Assembly (NCBI RefSeq): GCF_005887115.1
Contig: NZ_PNCJ01000039.1
Location: 1-59,347 of the forward strand
Direction: 5' to 3'
Origin: Pseudoalteromonas rubra
GTDB lineage: Bacteria; Pseudomonadota; Gammaproteobacteria; Enterobacterales; Alteromonadaceae
DNA length: 59,347 nt
Shown here in pieces: positions 1 to 8,097 of this stretch. A program made the translations under genes and the position numbers. The notes below the pieces were generated by a model, which saw nothing but the letters and a program-made list of their open reading frames with translations, was not told where the DNA came from and did not search any database. Every line of letters begins with the position of its first letter. Positions within the stretch are counted from its first letter, which is position 1.

Positions 1-24
1 CCGCCTCTGGGCACCATTATTGAA

Positions 25-49
25 AAGCCTCGCATTAGCGGGGCTTTTT
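25..49 (+). terminator. Rho-independent terminator, repeat unit 1
   Basis: A nine-pair stem (AAGCCTCGC with GCGGGGCTT, one G-T pair) closes the loop ATTA and runs into a T tract. It lies 10 bases after the tRNA-like CCA end, as expected for the end of a tRNA transcript. Confidence 0.85.
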
Positions 50-205
50 ACTTTCTGCTCCAAATTAAATGAGTTGGCGTAATCGAACACGCCTGCGGGT
101 GGTTCGATGATGAAAACCGTCCTGGTATTTCACCGCAAGCGGCCAGCTAAAGCTGTTCAAAGTGGTTCCAGACCACTTTGTCCGCCTCTGGGCACCATTA
201 TTGAA

Positions 206-230
206 AAGCCTCGCATTAGCGGGGCTTTTT
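206..230 (+). terminator. Rho-independent terminator, repeat unit 2
   Basis: Identical copy of the unit-1 hairpin and T tract, 181 bases downstream. A terminator in every unit means full-length transcription of the array needs read-through. Confidence 0.85.
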
Positions 231-386
231 ACTTTCTGCTCTAAATTAAATGAGTTGGCGTAATCGAACACGCCTGCGGGTGGTTCGATGATGAAAACCG
301 TCTTGGTATTTCACCGCAAGCGGCCAGCTAAAGCTGTTCAAAGTGGTTCCAGACCACTTTGTCCGCCTCTGGGCACCATTATTGAA

Positions 387-411
387 AAGTCTCGCACTAG
401 CGGGGCTTATT
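387..411 (+). terminator. Decayed terminator, repeat unit 3
   Basis: The third copy has substitutions (AAGTCTCGC, loop ACTA, T tract interrupted by A). The stem still pairs using G-T pairs, but the T run is weaker. The repeat ends a few bases later, so this is the decaying edge of the array. Confidence 0.6.
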
Positions 412-425
412 ACTTTCTGCTTTAC

Positions 426-731
426 TTACTTTTCATACATCGCATTTACAAAGCAGGTGGTTTCGTCTATTTGAATTGCAACGGGCTTTCCTTGTGCTTT
501 GGCTGACAGAAGTAATGCAAACTCTTCATTGAAAGAGGCCCTGTTTCTGTCGAGGCAAAAGCGGTTTGGCCAGGCAGGGTAACATTTACAGTCTGTTTTT
601 GCGGTCCCCTCCATGCCAATAGAGATTGTTTTGCCATCATATCCTATTGCAATCATTTCAATACGGCCACTATGCCAGTCTGCGTAAGCAAAACAAGGCA
701 AAATCAGGCAAACGGAAAGCCATTTTTTCAT
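426..731 (-). CDS. Small secreted protein of unknown function
   Basis: About 101 residues. The start at 731 is chosen because it begins directly with a signal peptide (Met-Lys-Lys, hydrophobic stretch, cleavage after Ala-Tyr-Ala); an in-frame ATG at 743 would add four residues before it. The mature part is about 84 residues and has four cysteines, two of them in a Cys-Lys-Cys pair, suggesting disulfides in the periplasm. I do not recognise the family. It stands alone next to the repeat array and faces it. Confidence 0.6.
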   Translation of the reverse strand: MKKWLSVCLILPCFAYADWHSGRIEMIAIGYDGKTISIGMEGTAKTDCKCYPAWPNRFCLDRNRASFNEEFALLLSAKAQGKPVAIQIDETTCFVNAMYEK

Positions 732-866
732 GAGTTGTTCCATCCTAGTTATACAATGCGGTTTGCAGTATGTATTATAATCAAAAATGAATTTGCTTAG
801 CTATGACTAGAGCGCAAAGCGTCAATTTGGCCATATACCGAATTAAGCGCACGTTTTTGAGTCCAT

Positions 867-1136
867 ATGGAACAGATTGAGATTTTTGAGATCCCCAGCC
901 CGTGCCGTGGGATCTGTGAAGTGAATAACCGGGGTTATTGCAAAGGGTGCTTTCGCAGTCGCGAAGAGCGTTTTCACTGGCACGCCCTGACCGAACAACA
1001 AAAACGCAAAGTAATTGAGTTGTGCGCGCAGCGGCAGAAGCGTGTGATGGCAGCGAAAAAACGCGCTGGTGACGTTCAGCCAGAAGATATACAGCATTCG
1101 GCAGAGCAGGACGATTTCTTTAAATCTGATACTTAG
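867..1136 (+). CDS. DUF1289 family Cys-rich protein
   Basis: An 89-residue protein with the DUF1289 pattern: Ser-Pro-Cys-x3-Cys near residue 12, then Gly-Tyr-Cys-x2-Cys-Phe-Arg, then a Glu-x4-Trp segment and a basic Lys/Arg-rich tail. The four cysteines could bind metal or an Fe-S cluster; the family is often annotated as Fe-S, but its function is not established. The 3' end overlaps the convergent binding-protein-like gene by 17 bases. Confidence 0.85.
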   Translation: MEQIEIFEIPSPCRGICEVNNRGYCKGCFRSREERFHWHALTEQQKRKVIELCAQRQKRVMAAKKRAGDVQPEDIQHSAEQDDFFKSDT

Positions 1137-1803
1137 CTTTTAACATCGCAACCGTCCCTTTCTCAGCCAGTTGATTCAATGTTTCTTCCAGTTGTGGGAG
1201 CAACGCTTTATGTTTTCGGTGCAGGTAGTGATAAGTCTCTATGGTCAGCAAGGTTTCTATCTTCAAAGATTCTAAATCGATGTCAGCAAGGTGCTCACGC
1301 AAGTGAAAATCAACAACCAGCGCGGCCTGTACTTTTCCCTGTGTAACCAGATTAAGTTGAGTAATGTTGTTTTTTACTTCTACTAGATGGCCATTAAACG
1401 GAGTAGTTTCCAGATAGCGGTTAGCTACCAAATAGCCACTTTGGATGACCAAAGAGTCAAGTTGCTGGAATGTGCAACTCAAGCAACGGCTGAGCAACTG
1501 CAGGTTAAACGTGTATAGAGGAAAACGCACCTTAAGTAGGTTTGGGTAAGCCTGAGTCACACCATGTATTCGACCAAGTTGCCCATCCAAAGCACCGTCA
1601 TTGGCTGCAATTAACGCACTTTGCCGGTTGAAATCGACCAGTTCTAATTCGTACCCCAATTGCTGATAAGCGGTTTGCAGTAATTCGATTACGTACCTCG
1701 CCTGAGGTGTATCGGCTGGGCGGTTAAAGTAGAGTGTCCGGTTATCTGATGCCATACTTTTCAAACTCAGGCAGTAAAGCAATATCAAGCTGAAAATTCG
1801 CAA
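1120..1803 (-). CDS. Periplasmic solute-binding-like protein (SBP_bac_3 type)
   Basis: A 227-residue protein with an N-terminal signal peptide (cleavage probably near Met-Ala-Ser, residue 19). The rest resembles the small extracellular binding-protein-like proteins common in Alteromonadales: a substrate-binding lobe pattern, Gln-Leu-Gly-Arg-x-His near residue 79 and a C-terminal Leu-Lys-Ala-Lys-Tyr helix typical of amino-acid-binding proteins. No permease or ATPase gene is adjacent, so it may be a sensor component or an orphan binding protein. The ligand cannot be told. Convergent with the DUF1289 gene. Confidence 0.7.
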   Translation of the reverse strand: MRIFSLILLYCLSLKSMASDNRTLYFNRPADTPQARYVIELLQTAYQQLGYELELVDFNRQSALIAANDGALDGQLGRIHGVTQAYPNLLKVRFPLYTFNLQLLSRCLSCTFQQLDSLVIQSGYLVANRYLETTPFNGHLVEVKNNITQLNLVTQGKVQAALVVDFHLREHLADIDLESLKIETLLTIETYHYLHRKHKALLPQLEETLNQLAEKGTVAMLKAKYQI

Positions 1804-1961
1804 TGGATCTCCTTATTGAAAATCGAACCATCCTGTCATGCGTTCTGCTTGCGAGATGAAGCAACTTAGCTTACTCGATGGTGACACATTTTGCATGACT
1901 GGATACACCTTAGCGTAATTATGATACACTTTTTAAAGAGATTGCTGTAACCAAATTTACT

Positions 1962-2165
1962 ATGAGCTATAACCTGTGTAATTTATCACGACAAGATAAG
2001 TATCAAATTCAGTTAGAATACGAAGCGTCGTTCTGGGCCTATCAAATAAAACGTGGTAAGAATAGTCGAGAGGCGATTTATGACGCCATTAATCAACGTC
2101 CTATCTCTGAGCAAGCGGTATTAAAAGAAAAGTTTGAATTCTACCTGGGGTTGATGCTGGCATAG
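1962..2165 (+). CDS. Small conserved protein, DUF3283-like
   Basis: A 67-residue soluble protein, charged and helical, beginning Met-Ser-Tyr-Asn-Leu. From memory it resembles the DUF3283 family of Vibrio and relatives (same start, same length, Gln-Ala-Ser-Phe-like segment near residue 22). Function unknown. It ends three bases before the GNAT gene and probably shares its transcript. Confidence 0.6.
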   Translation: MSYNLCNLSRQDKYQIQLEYEASFWAYQIKRGKNSREAIYDAINQRPISEQAVLKEKFEFYLGLMLA

Positions 2166-2167
2166 TC

Positions 2168-2596
2168 ATGGACATAACTGCTGGAGTTTTACCTGCTATT
2201 CAGACGCCACTGGTAAATAAGTTCTACCAAGCTCATAGGGCGCGGGGAAGGGCGACCCGCCACGACCAGAACTGGGTGTTGAAGAGTACAGAAATTGTTG
2301 CGGCGTGCAGAATACAATGCGTTGCGGGCAGTGATTTTTTATCTACGGTTTTGGTTGACCCCAAACTGCGAGGCAAAGGGTTCGCGCGACAGTTGTTGAA
2401 GGCCGTGCTGACCCAGCAACATACTCCTTTGTATACTTTTGCTTATCGTCATCTGGCTACCTTTTACGCCAAGCTTGGTTTTGAAGTAATCCCGCCTGAG
2501 GGGTTGCCTCTGGCGCTGGCAGATAAATATCACAATTATGTTGCACAAGGTCGTCAGATCCTGGCAATGCAACGTATAACACTCAATCAGAATTGA
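2168..2596 (+). CDS. GNAT family N-acetyltransferase
   Basis: A 142-residue single-domain protein. The acetyl-CoA pyrophosphate-binding signature is clear around residues 63-75 (Val-Asp-Pro-x-Leu-Arg-Gly-Lys-Gly-Phe-Ala). A later Phe-Tyr-x-Lys-Leu-Gly-Phe motif is typical of GNAT motif B. The substrate cannot be told. It sits tightly between the DUF3283-like gene and the large EAL gene, which starts two bases after its stop. Confidence 0.8.
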   Translation: MDITAGVLPAIQTPLVNKFYQAHRARGRATRHDQNWVLKSTEIVAACRIQCVAGSDFLSTVLVDPKLRGKGFARQLLKAVLTQQHTPLYTFAYRHLATFYAKLGFEVIPPEGLPLALADKYHNYVAQGRQILAMQRITLNQN

Positions 2597-2598
2597 CT

Positions 2599-5500
2599 AT
2601 GTTGCGAATAATCCTCAGCTTTACCCTTCTTGTATTTGCTTCTGTGTCATTGGCACAGGTAGCGCGCTTGTCTCCCGCGGAGGGGTTGTCTCAAAGCTAT
2701 GTTAATACGTTGCTAGTAGATGACAATGGTTATCTTTGGCTGGCGACGGAAGGTGGACTGAATCGATATGATGGTTACCAGGTACTGGAGGTCGGTGGGC
2801 CTAATCAAGACCTGAATAAGATGCAAATAGATCGGATATATCAGGATGAAAGCGGCCTCATCTGGATTGCATCTGGGCGAGCAGGCCTATTTAGCTATGA
2901 TCCTGAGCAAGATAGCTACCGTCGTTATACGTCTGCACCTGAATCAGAAGAGGATTATTTTGAAAATAGTGTTTTTCAAATGCTTAGTAAAAGTAAGCAT
3001 GAACTTTGGTTGGGGAGAGCTCAAAATGTCGCAGTCATGGATACTCGAACTGGTGAAATTACCAAAGAAATAAAGTTGTCGGTAGAAGATCCACAACTGG
3101 CGGTACGTGCTCTGCTAAAGCACGAGGAGTTACTATTTATCGCATCCGCAGAGCGCTTGTTTGTTTATAATATTAAAACGGACCAACTGCGCGCGCTTAA
3201 GCACAGGGACCAGATCACTCACCCATTTCAAACCAATACCAAATCACTGCATTTGCTGGATGATAATACCTTGATATTAGGTGCAGTCATAGGCATGTAC
3301 CAATTAGATATTGCCGCTTTACGTCACGATTTTGAAGCTGAGGTTCCTTATAAAACCCTCATTGAAGAGCTCAATATCTGGCAAATAGAGCGCAGCGGTA
3401 CGCAGCTTTTGCTTGGTACAGATTTGGGGTTAATGCACTATGATATTGCCAGTGGTCAGGTTCATCGTGATACGCGCCTAACTGACAGCCGGTATGCCGT
3501 TTCGGATAGCAGTGTGATCTACTTTATTCGGGATGACTTTGGAGGGATTTGGATTGCGACGAAAAAAGACGGTGCCTTTTACTTGCCTGCAGAGTCCCAA
3601 GGGTTTGACAACGTCCACTCGGGTACTGTACAGGGGCGCTTTTCTAAAGGCACGGTCTGGGGGTTGGTCGAGTATGATGGCTATATCTGGGCAGGGACCC
3701 GAGACGGTTTAACCCGCTATGACCCTCAGACTCGTCAGTCTGAGCAGTATCTGGCAGGGTTTCTGGGAGATGGTTTTTATCCCGAATTCACTATTTTTGG
3801 GTTACTGAATTATCAGGATAAGCTTTGGCTCAGCAGCAACCGCGGCTTATTTGTGTTTGAACCACACTCCGAAGAGATTTATCGGCCTCAGGCTCAGGAT
3901 GAAGCTGCTACCTCGGTATTGTCTGGGTTTGTCAAAGGGGCTGTAATTGTCGGCGACGGGCAGCTTTATTTGGTCGATGAAAAAACTGGTTTTTATGTGT
4001 TTGATATTAATACAGCCAGGTTGACTAAGTTGGGCAATGAATTTGATCGGTTTGACCCTTTTCTGAGTTATGGCTTTTATAAGCCCCTCAGTACGCACCC
4101 GCGAGATCCGGTCTTTTACAGCGAGGGTCGGTTATTTCGTTATGATACCCAGGCACATAAGCTGATTGAGATTTACCAGGTACCCAAAGCGCATAAGCAA
4201 AGTGCAGTCGACTTGTTGAGCTACACCATAGATAAACACAATGTTTTATGGTTGTCTTTTGCCAGGCATGGCCTGGTGCGCTTGACCGCTGATGGCTATG
4301 AGTTGCTGCCTTTACCCAATGAGCAGCATACAGTGACCAACAATATCTTGTACGAAATGGTACAGGATGATGTGGGCATGATCTGGATGTCGTCGCATCA
4401 GGGGATTTGGCGGCTGGACCCGGATAACTTTCACCTCCAGGGCTTTACAACGGCTGATGGGTTGATGAGCAACGAATTTAACGGTGGGGCCTCTGTAAAG
4501 CTTGCGGATGGTCGTATAGGTTACGGCTCATTGCAGGGCTTCACTTTGTTTGACCCCAAAGTACACCGACCAACGAAATCTTTGTTAAGCAAAGTTAACA
4601 TTACAGATGTTGACTTAATGTCGCGTGACATTCTGCCTGCCGGACTCAAATCATTTTCCTACATTGAACTTAATCACGACGATATTGGTTTGGAGGTGTC
4701 GTTTTCTGCTATGGCGTTCACGTTGCAAGAGCGCATCGTCTATGAGTATCAACTTTCAGGGGAGCAGCGTATTCTCAGCCGCAACAGCAATCGAGTGGTG
4801 TTTCCTAAACTTAGCCCAGGTCATTATCGCCTGAAAGTATGGGCTAAAGATCCGCTCACAGGTGATTATACCCCGCCAGCGCAGTTAGAAATTGCCGTAC
4901 ATTACCCCGTGTGGCGCGCACCGTGGGCGCTGTTTTGTTATGTGCTATTGGGGGCTGCATTATTCGCATTTTGGGTACACAGGAAAAATAAAGTGGCAGG
5001 CATGATCCTGGCTGCTCACCGCGAAACACAAAACAGTGAAACTCGCCTTAAGATGGCATTGGAAGGTAGTAACTCAGGGGTATGGGACTGGCAATCCGGC
5101 AGCCATCTTGTCTATCAGCCACGACTGGTTAGTGATCTGGGTTACAGCAACGACAGTATCGTGTTGGATGAGTATCTTGAGCTGATCCATCCTCAGGATC
5201 GTGCCTTGTTTCGTATTGAATGGCTGGAATTTGTGTCGACAGAAAAAGGCTTTATTGATTGCACCTACCGTCTACGGCATGTCAATGGGCAGTGGCGCTG
5301 GTATAAAGACTACGGCAAAGTGATGGCCTGGCAGGATGGGGTGCCGGTACAAGTTGCCGGAACCTATACCAACCTGACGCGAGAGCGGGTATTTGAGGAG
5401 CGTGCAACTCTATTTGGAGCGGCGTTTGAGCAGACAAGAGACTGGGTGATGATTTTTGATAAGCGTTTGCGGATCCTGGCCTGTAACAAAGCCCTGCAAA

Positions 5501-7062
5501 GTGCCTTCTGTGTCAGTGAGGCTCCTTCCTCAAGTACGAGTGTTACATTAGGCCTTGAACGTCATGTCAGAATGAAGTATTTACGCGAGATTAGTAAGCT
5601 GAAAGTGGGCGAGTTATATGTTGCGGAAGAAACATTGCGATTGCCAAGTGGAGAAAAGCGGCAAGTACTGCTTAAAATTAGTGCCACAGGGGACAAACAT
5701 TATATATTGGTACTGACTGACATTAGTAAGCAAAAACGTACAGAGAAAGAGCTATACCAGTTAGCTAATTATGATGCCCTGACAAAGCTGCCAAATAAGG
5801 TGTTATTTATGGACCGTGTACAGCATGCGATTGAACAAGCGCATCTGTCACGGCAACCGTTGGCCATCATTGCCATTAAATTTAGTCGATTACAGCGTTT
5901 TGCTGACACCTACGGCAACGATTTTCTCGCGTTAGTGACACAGAAGCTGGCAACTAATCTTCAGTGCTGTTTCCGTGAAGTGGATAGTCTTGCAATTGGT
6001 AATGAGCGAGATTTCTATATTTTGATGGAACAACTTGCGGGTGTGGAACAGGTTATGCGCTACATTCATTGTTTGCTCGAGCGATTCGAAAAAGGCTTTG
6101 AGATTGAACAGCAGCAGGTGCATGTCAAAGCGAAACTGGGTATTGCAATGTTCCCCGAAGATGCCTGCGATGCGTTTGACCTGAATCAGGCTGCGGAGAC
6201 GGCTCTGAATCATGCAAGACAGTCTTTGGTGACCGACTATCAGTTTTATCATCGAGAGATCAATGAGCAGGTGCAGCGAGCCTTGGCGATAGAGCAAGCT
6301 TTGTTAAAGGCCTATCAGGAAGAAGCATTTCGCAATCATTATCAGCCGATCATTAACGCCAGCAATATGTCAGTAGAAGGGTTTGAAGTGTTGTTACGCT
6401 GGCCACAGGATCCTAGCTACAGTATTGAAGAGCTTGCTCATACAGCTGAGCAGACAGGGATTATTACCCGGGTCATGCTACAAACTCTTGAGCGTGCACT
6501 TGCTGATCTGAAACAATGGCATACTTCTCATCCTGAACTGTATATTTCAGTCAATCTATCGGCGTTGGATTTTCAGTACGATGATTTACTGGTTCGTATA
6601 AAGGAAATCCTGATACGTAACCAGGTTGATGGCCGTTATCTGGTCTTTGAAATTACAGAATCTGTGATGATGGCGGATGCTCAGCAGGCTATTTCGCGGA
6701 TGCATGAACTCAGGGCTTTAGGGTGCCGTCTATATATGGATGACTTTGGCACAGGCTATTCATCTCTAACTTATCTCAAACAGTATCCGGTTGATGCACT
6801 GAAAATTGATCGCAGTTTTGTCAGTGATATTGGCAAAGATAAAGAACATGAGGTGATTATCCACTCGACTCTGTCACTGGCGCATAGCTTGGGCAAGTAC
6901 TGCGTTGCGGAGGGGGTTGAACATATGGAGCAGTTGTCTTTCTTAAGGATGCTGGGATGTGAGCGATTCCAGGGCTATTTATTCAGTAAAGCACTACCTG
7001 CACCTGAGGCTGGCGAATTATTAATGCGCAACTGGCATCAGGTATTTACTCGCGCCAGTTAA
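2599..7062 (+). CDS. Propeller-PAS-GGDEF-EAL membrane sensor, likely c-di-GMP phosphodiesterase
   Basis: About 1487 residues. Order: signal peptide (1-20), two-component-regulator propeller repeats with many Gly-x-Ile/Leu-Trp-Ile/Leu blades (about 25-680), Y_Y_Y domain (about 700-770), one transmembrane helix near 775-795, two PAS-like domains (about 815-1045), GGDEF-like domain (about 1055-1220), EAL domain (about 1240-1480). The GGDEF site reads Ile-Gly-Asn-Glu-Arg-Asp, so cyclase activity should be lost. The EAL domain has Glu-Val-Leu in place of Glu-Ala-Leu but keeps Asn-Leu-Ser, Glu-Ile-Thr-Glu-Ser, Asp-Asp-Phe-Gly-Thr-Gly, Leu-Lys-Ile-Asp, Ala-Glu-Gly-Val-Glu and Gln-Gly-Tyr, so hydrolysis of c-di-GMP is likely. 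The ATG at 2599 is chosen over TTG at 2593 because it begins the signal peptide; no clear ribosome site is seen, suggesting coupling to the GNAT gene. Confidence 0.9.
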   Translation: MLRIILSFTLLVFASVSLAQVARLSPAEGLSQSYVNTLLVDDNGYLWLATEGGLNRYDGYQVLEVGGPNQDLNKMQIDRIYQDESGLIWIASGRAGLFSYDPEQDSYRRYTSAPESEEDYFENSVFQMLSKSKHELWLGRAQNVAVMDTRTGEITKEIKLSVEDPQLAVRALLKHEELLFIASAERLFVYNIKTDQLRALKHRDQITHPFQTNTKSLHLLDDNTLILGAVIGMYQLDIAALRHDFEAEVPYKTLIEELNIWQIERSGTQLLLGTDLGLMHYDIASGQVHRDTRLTDSRYAVSDSSVIYFIRDDFGGIWIATKKDGAFYLPAESQGFDNVHSGTVQGRFSKGTVWGLVEYDGYIWAGTRDGLTRYDPQTRQSEQYLAGFLGDGFYPEFTIFGLLNYQDKLWLSSNRGLFVFEPHSEEIYRPQAQDEAATSVLSGFVKGAVIVGDGQLYLVDEKTGFYVFDINTARLTKLGNEFDRFDPFLSYGFYKPLSTHPRDPVFYSEGRLFRYDTQAHKLIEIYQVPKAHKQSAVDLLSYTIDKHNVLWLSFARHGLVRLTADGYELLPLPNEQHTVTNNILYEMVQDDVGMIWMSSHQGIWRLDPDNFHLQGFTTADGLMSNEFNGGASVKLADGRIGYGSLQGFTLFDPKVHRPTKSLLSKVNITDVDLMSRDILPAGLKSFSYIELNHDDIGLEVSFSAMAFTLQERIVYEYQLSGEQRILSRNSNRVVFPKLSPGHYRLKVWAKDPLTGDYTPPAQLEIAVHYPVWRAPWALFCYVLLGAALFAFWVHRKNKVAGMILAAHRETQNSETRLKMALEGSNSGVWDWQSGSHLVYQPRLVSDLGYSNDSIVLDEYLELIHPQDRALFRIEWLEFVSTEKGFIDCTYRLRHVNGQWRWYKDYGKVMAWQDGVPVQVAGTYTNLTRERVFEERATLFGAAFEQTRDWVMIFDKRLRILACNKALQSAFCVSEAPSSSTSVTLGLERHVRMKYLREISKLKVGELYVAEETLRLPSGEKRQVLLKISATGDKHYILVLTDISKQKRTEKELYQLANYDALTKLPNKVLFMDRVQHAIEQAHLSRQPLAIIAIKFSRLQRFADTYGNDFLALVTQKLATNLQCCFREVDSLAIGNERDFYILMEQLAGVEQVMRYIHCLLERFEKGFEIEQQQVHVKAKLGIAMFPEDACDAFDLNQAAETALNHARQSLVTDYQFYHREINEQVQRALAIEQALLKAYQEEAFRNHYQPIINASNMSVEGFEVLLRWPQDPSYSIEELAHTAEQTGIITRVMLQTLERALADLKQWHTSHPELYISVNLSALDFQYDDLLVRIKEILIRNQVDGRYLVFEITESVMMADAQQAISRMHELRALGCRLYMDDFGTGYSSLTYLKQYPVDALKIDRSFVSDIGKDKEHEVIIHSTLSLAHSLGKYCVAEGVEHMEQLSFLRMLGCERFQGYLFSKALPAPEAGELLMRNWHQVFTRAS

Positions 7063-7081
7063 CCACAGTAGTGATATGCAG

Positions 7082-7102
7082 TGGCCCGCATAAAGCGGGC
7101 CA
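7082..7102. terminator. Hairpin between convergent genes
   Basis: Perfect 8-bp inverted repeat TGGCCCGC/GCGGGCCA with a 5-base loop, lying between the EAL gene and the potassium channel gene. It has no T tract on either side, so termination is likely but not certain. Confidence 0.5.
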
Positions 7103-7110
7103 GATTACGT

Positions 7111-8058
7111 TTATAACTTGCCACCGCAATGGCGACAATAGTGGTCATGCACACGCTGGCTGGTCATTATTTTAATGGCCTGATTCGCTTCTACGGCACT
7201 GAGCCCCAGCTCAATTCGCAGCGCTTCTAAGTGCTCTTTTTCTTGTTCATCGACTTTACCGTCGCTCAGGGAGTGTAGAACGGCTTCGTTGAATGCATCC
7301 CGGCGCTTTCTGAGTTGATCCGCAAAACTCGATGCCAGCAGACCTGTGGGAATAGCGACCATACCCATACTCAGCAGAGTGATCACGCCACCAAAAAAGC
7401 GGCCTAATGGCGTAATGGGCACGACGTCACCATAACCCACCGTTGTGAGGGTGGCCATTGCCCACCACATAGCGGCGGGAATAGAACCAAACTTATCGGG
7501 CTGCACATCGTGCTCGATCAGATAAATACCACACGAGGCCACAATCAGTACCAGTGACATAATAAAAAAAGCGGCAAGGAGTGAACTGCTTTCTTCTCTG
7601 AATGCTGCCAGCAGTAACTGCATTGCGCGGGAATACCGAGTAAGTTTAAAGATACGTAGCAACCGGAATACCCGTAAAAAGCGTAGGTCAAAAGAGAAGA
7701 ACACCATTAGCAGGGTAGGAAGAATTGCCAGCAGATCGATAATGGCTAAAGGGGAGAACACATAACGCAGGCGCTTTTTAATATTGCTGCCGGAGGTGTG
7801 TTTAAATTCGAGCTTGTCTACACAACACCATAACCTCAGCAGGTATTCAATGGTAAAAATGGCGACTGAGATCACTTCTATGTAGAAGAATAAACTGTGA
7901 TAGCGAGTGGCCAGAGCTGGCACGGATTCAAGTACAATGGCTATCACGTTGGCAATGATCAAGGTGATCAAAAATACATCAATCGCATGTCCGGCTTTTC
8001 TGAATCGACCACTGGCTTCCAGTAGTCCTGCAGTTTTTTGTCTGAGTGTCAGATCCAT
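7111..8058 (-). CDS. Voltage-gated potassium channel (six-TM Kv type)
   Basis: A 315-residue inner-membrane channel. The hydrophobic segments fit S1-S6; the S4 helix has arginines/lysines spaced by three (Arg-Phe-Leu-Arg-Val-Phe-Arg-Leu-Leu-Arg). The selectivity filter Thr-Thr-Val-Gly-Tyr-Gly-Asp lies near residue 206. After S6 comes a cytoplasmic tail of about 75 residues with a charged helix, ending in His-Tyr-Cys-x2-His-Cys-Gly-Gly-Lys-Leu, a possible metal knuckle. The start is uncertain: ATG 8058 is taken here; GTG 8073 is in frame and five codons longer. The AAGGTGA nearby is placed poorly for either. The stop of patZ lies about 25-40 bases upstream, so the two may be co-transcribed. 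Confidence 0.88.
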   Translation of the reverse strand: MDLTLRQKTAGLLEASGRFRKAGHAIDVFLITLIIANVIAIVLESVPALATRYHSLFFYIEVISVAIFTIEYLLRLWCCVDKLEFKHTSGSNIKKRLRYVFSPLAIIDLLAILPTLLMVFFSFDLRFLRVFRLLRIFKLTRYSRAMQLLLAAFREESSSLLAAFFIMSLVLIVASCGIYLIEHDVQPDKFGSIPAAMWWAMATLTTVGYGDVVPITPLGRFFGGVITLLSMGMVAIPTGLLASSFADQLRKRRDAFNEAVLHSLSDGKVDEQEKEHLEALRIELGLSAVEANQAIKIMTSQRVHDHYCRHCGGKL

Positions 8059-8097
8059 AAATGTACTGTTCACCTTGTGATAGTCGGTTGTCTGGTG

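Larger units (their letters stand above)
1..420 (+). repeat. 181-bp tandem repeats carrying tRNA 3' ends
   Basis: Two full 181-bp units (starting at 1 and 182) and a partial third (from 363) are almost identical. Each begins with the 3' end of a tRNA gene: T-stem 3' strand CCGCC, acceptor strand TCTGGGC, then ACCA. A strong terminator follows. Each unit also holds a perfect 8-bp hairpin (AAAGTGGT/ACCACTTT, at 159-179 and 340-360) just before the next tRNA tail. The array probably continues left of the window to an intact tRNA gene whose acceptor would start GCCCAGA (Phe- or Leu-like; not decidable here). The layout resembles the E. coli tyrT locus, where 178-bp repeats with 19 bp of tRNA-Tyr produce rtT RNA. 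A short frame crosses the repeat on each strand, but neither looks like a protein gene. Confidence 0.85.

Noticed and set aside
1..420. CRISPR array
   Set aside because: The repeat is 181 bp with no spacers, and it includes a tRNA end and a terminator.
1..420. Complete tRNA gene in each repeat
   Set aside because: Only the last about 18 bases match a tRNA; no anticodon arm or 5' acceptor strand is present.
65..506. Open frames on both strands in the 181-bp repeats
   Set aside because: They cross the terminators and the tRNA tails, have no ribosome site and follow the repeat; they are by-products of it.
843..1097. Frame on the minus strand opposite the DUF1289 gene
   Set aside because: The plus-strand protein has clear family motifs; this one has none and is a shadow.
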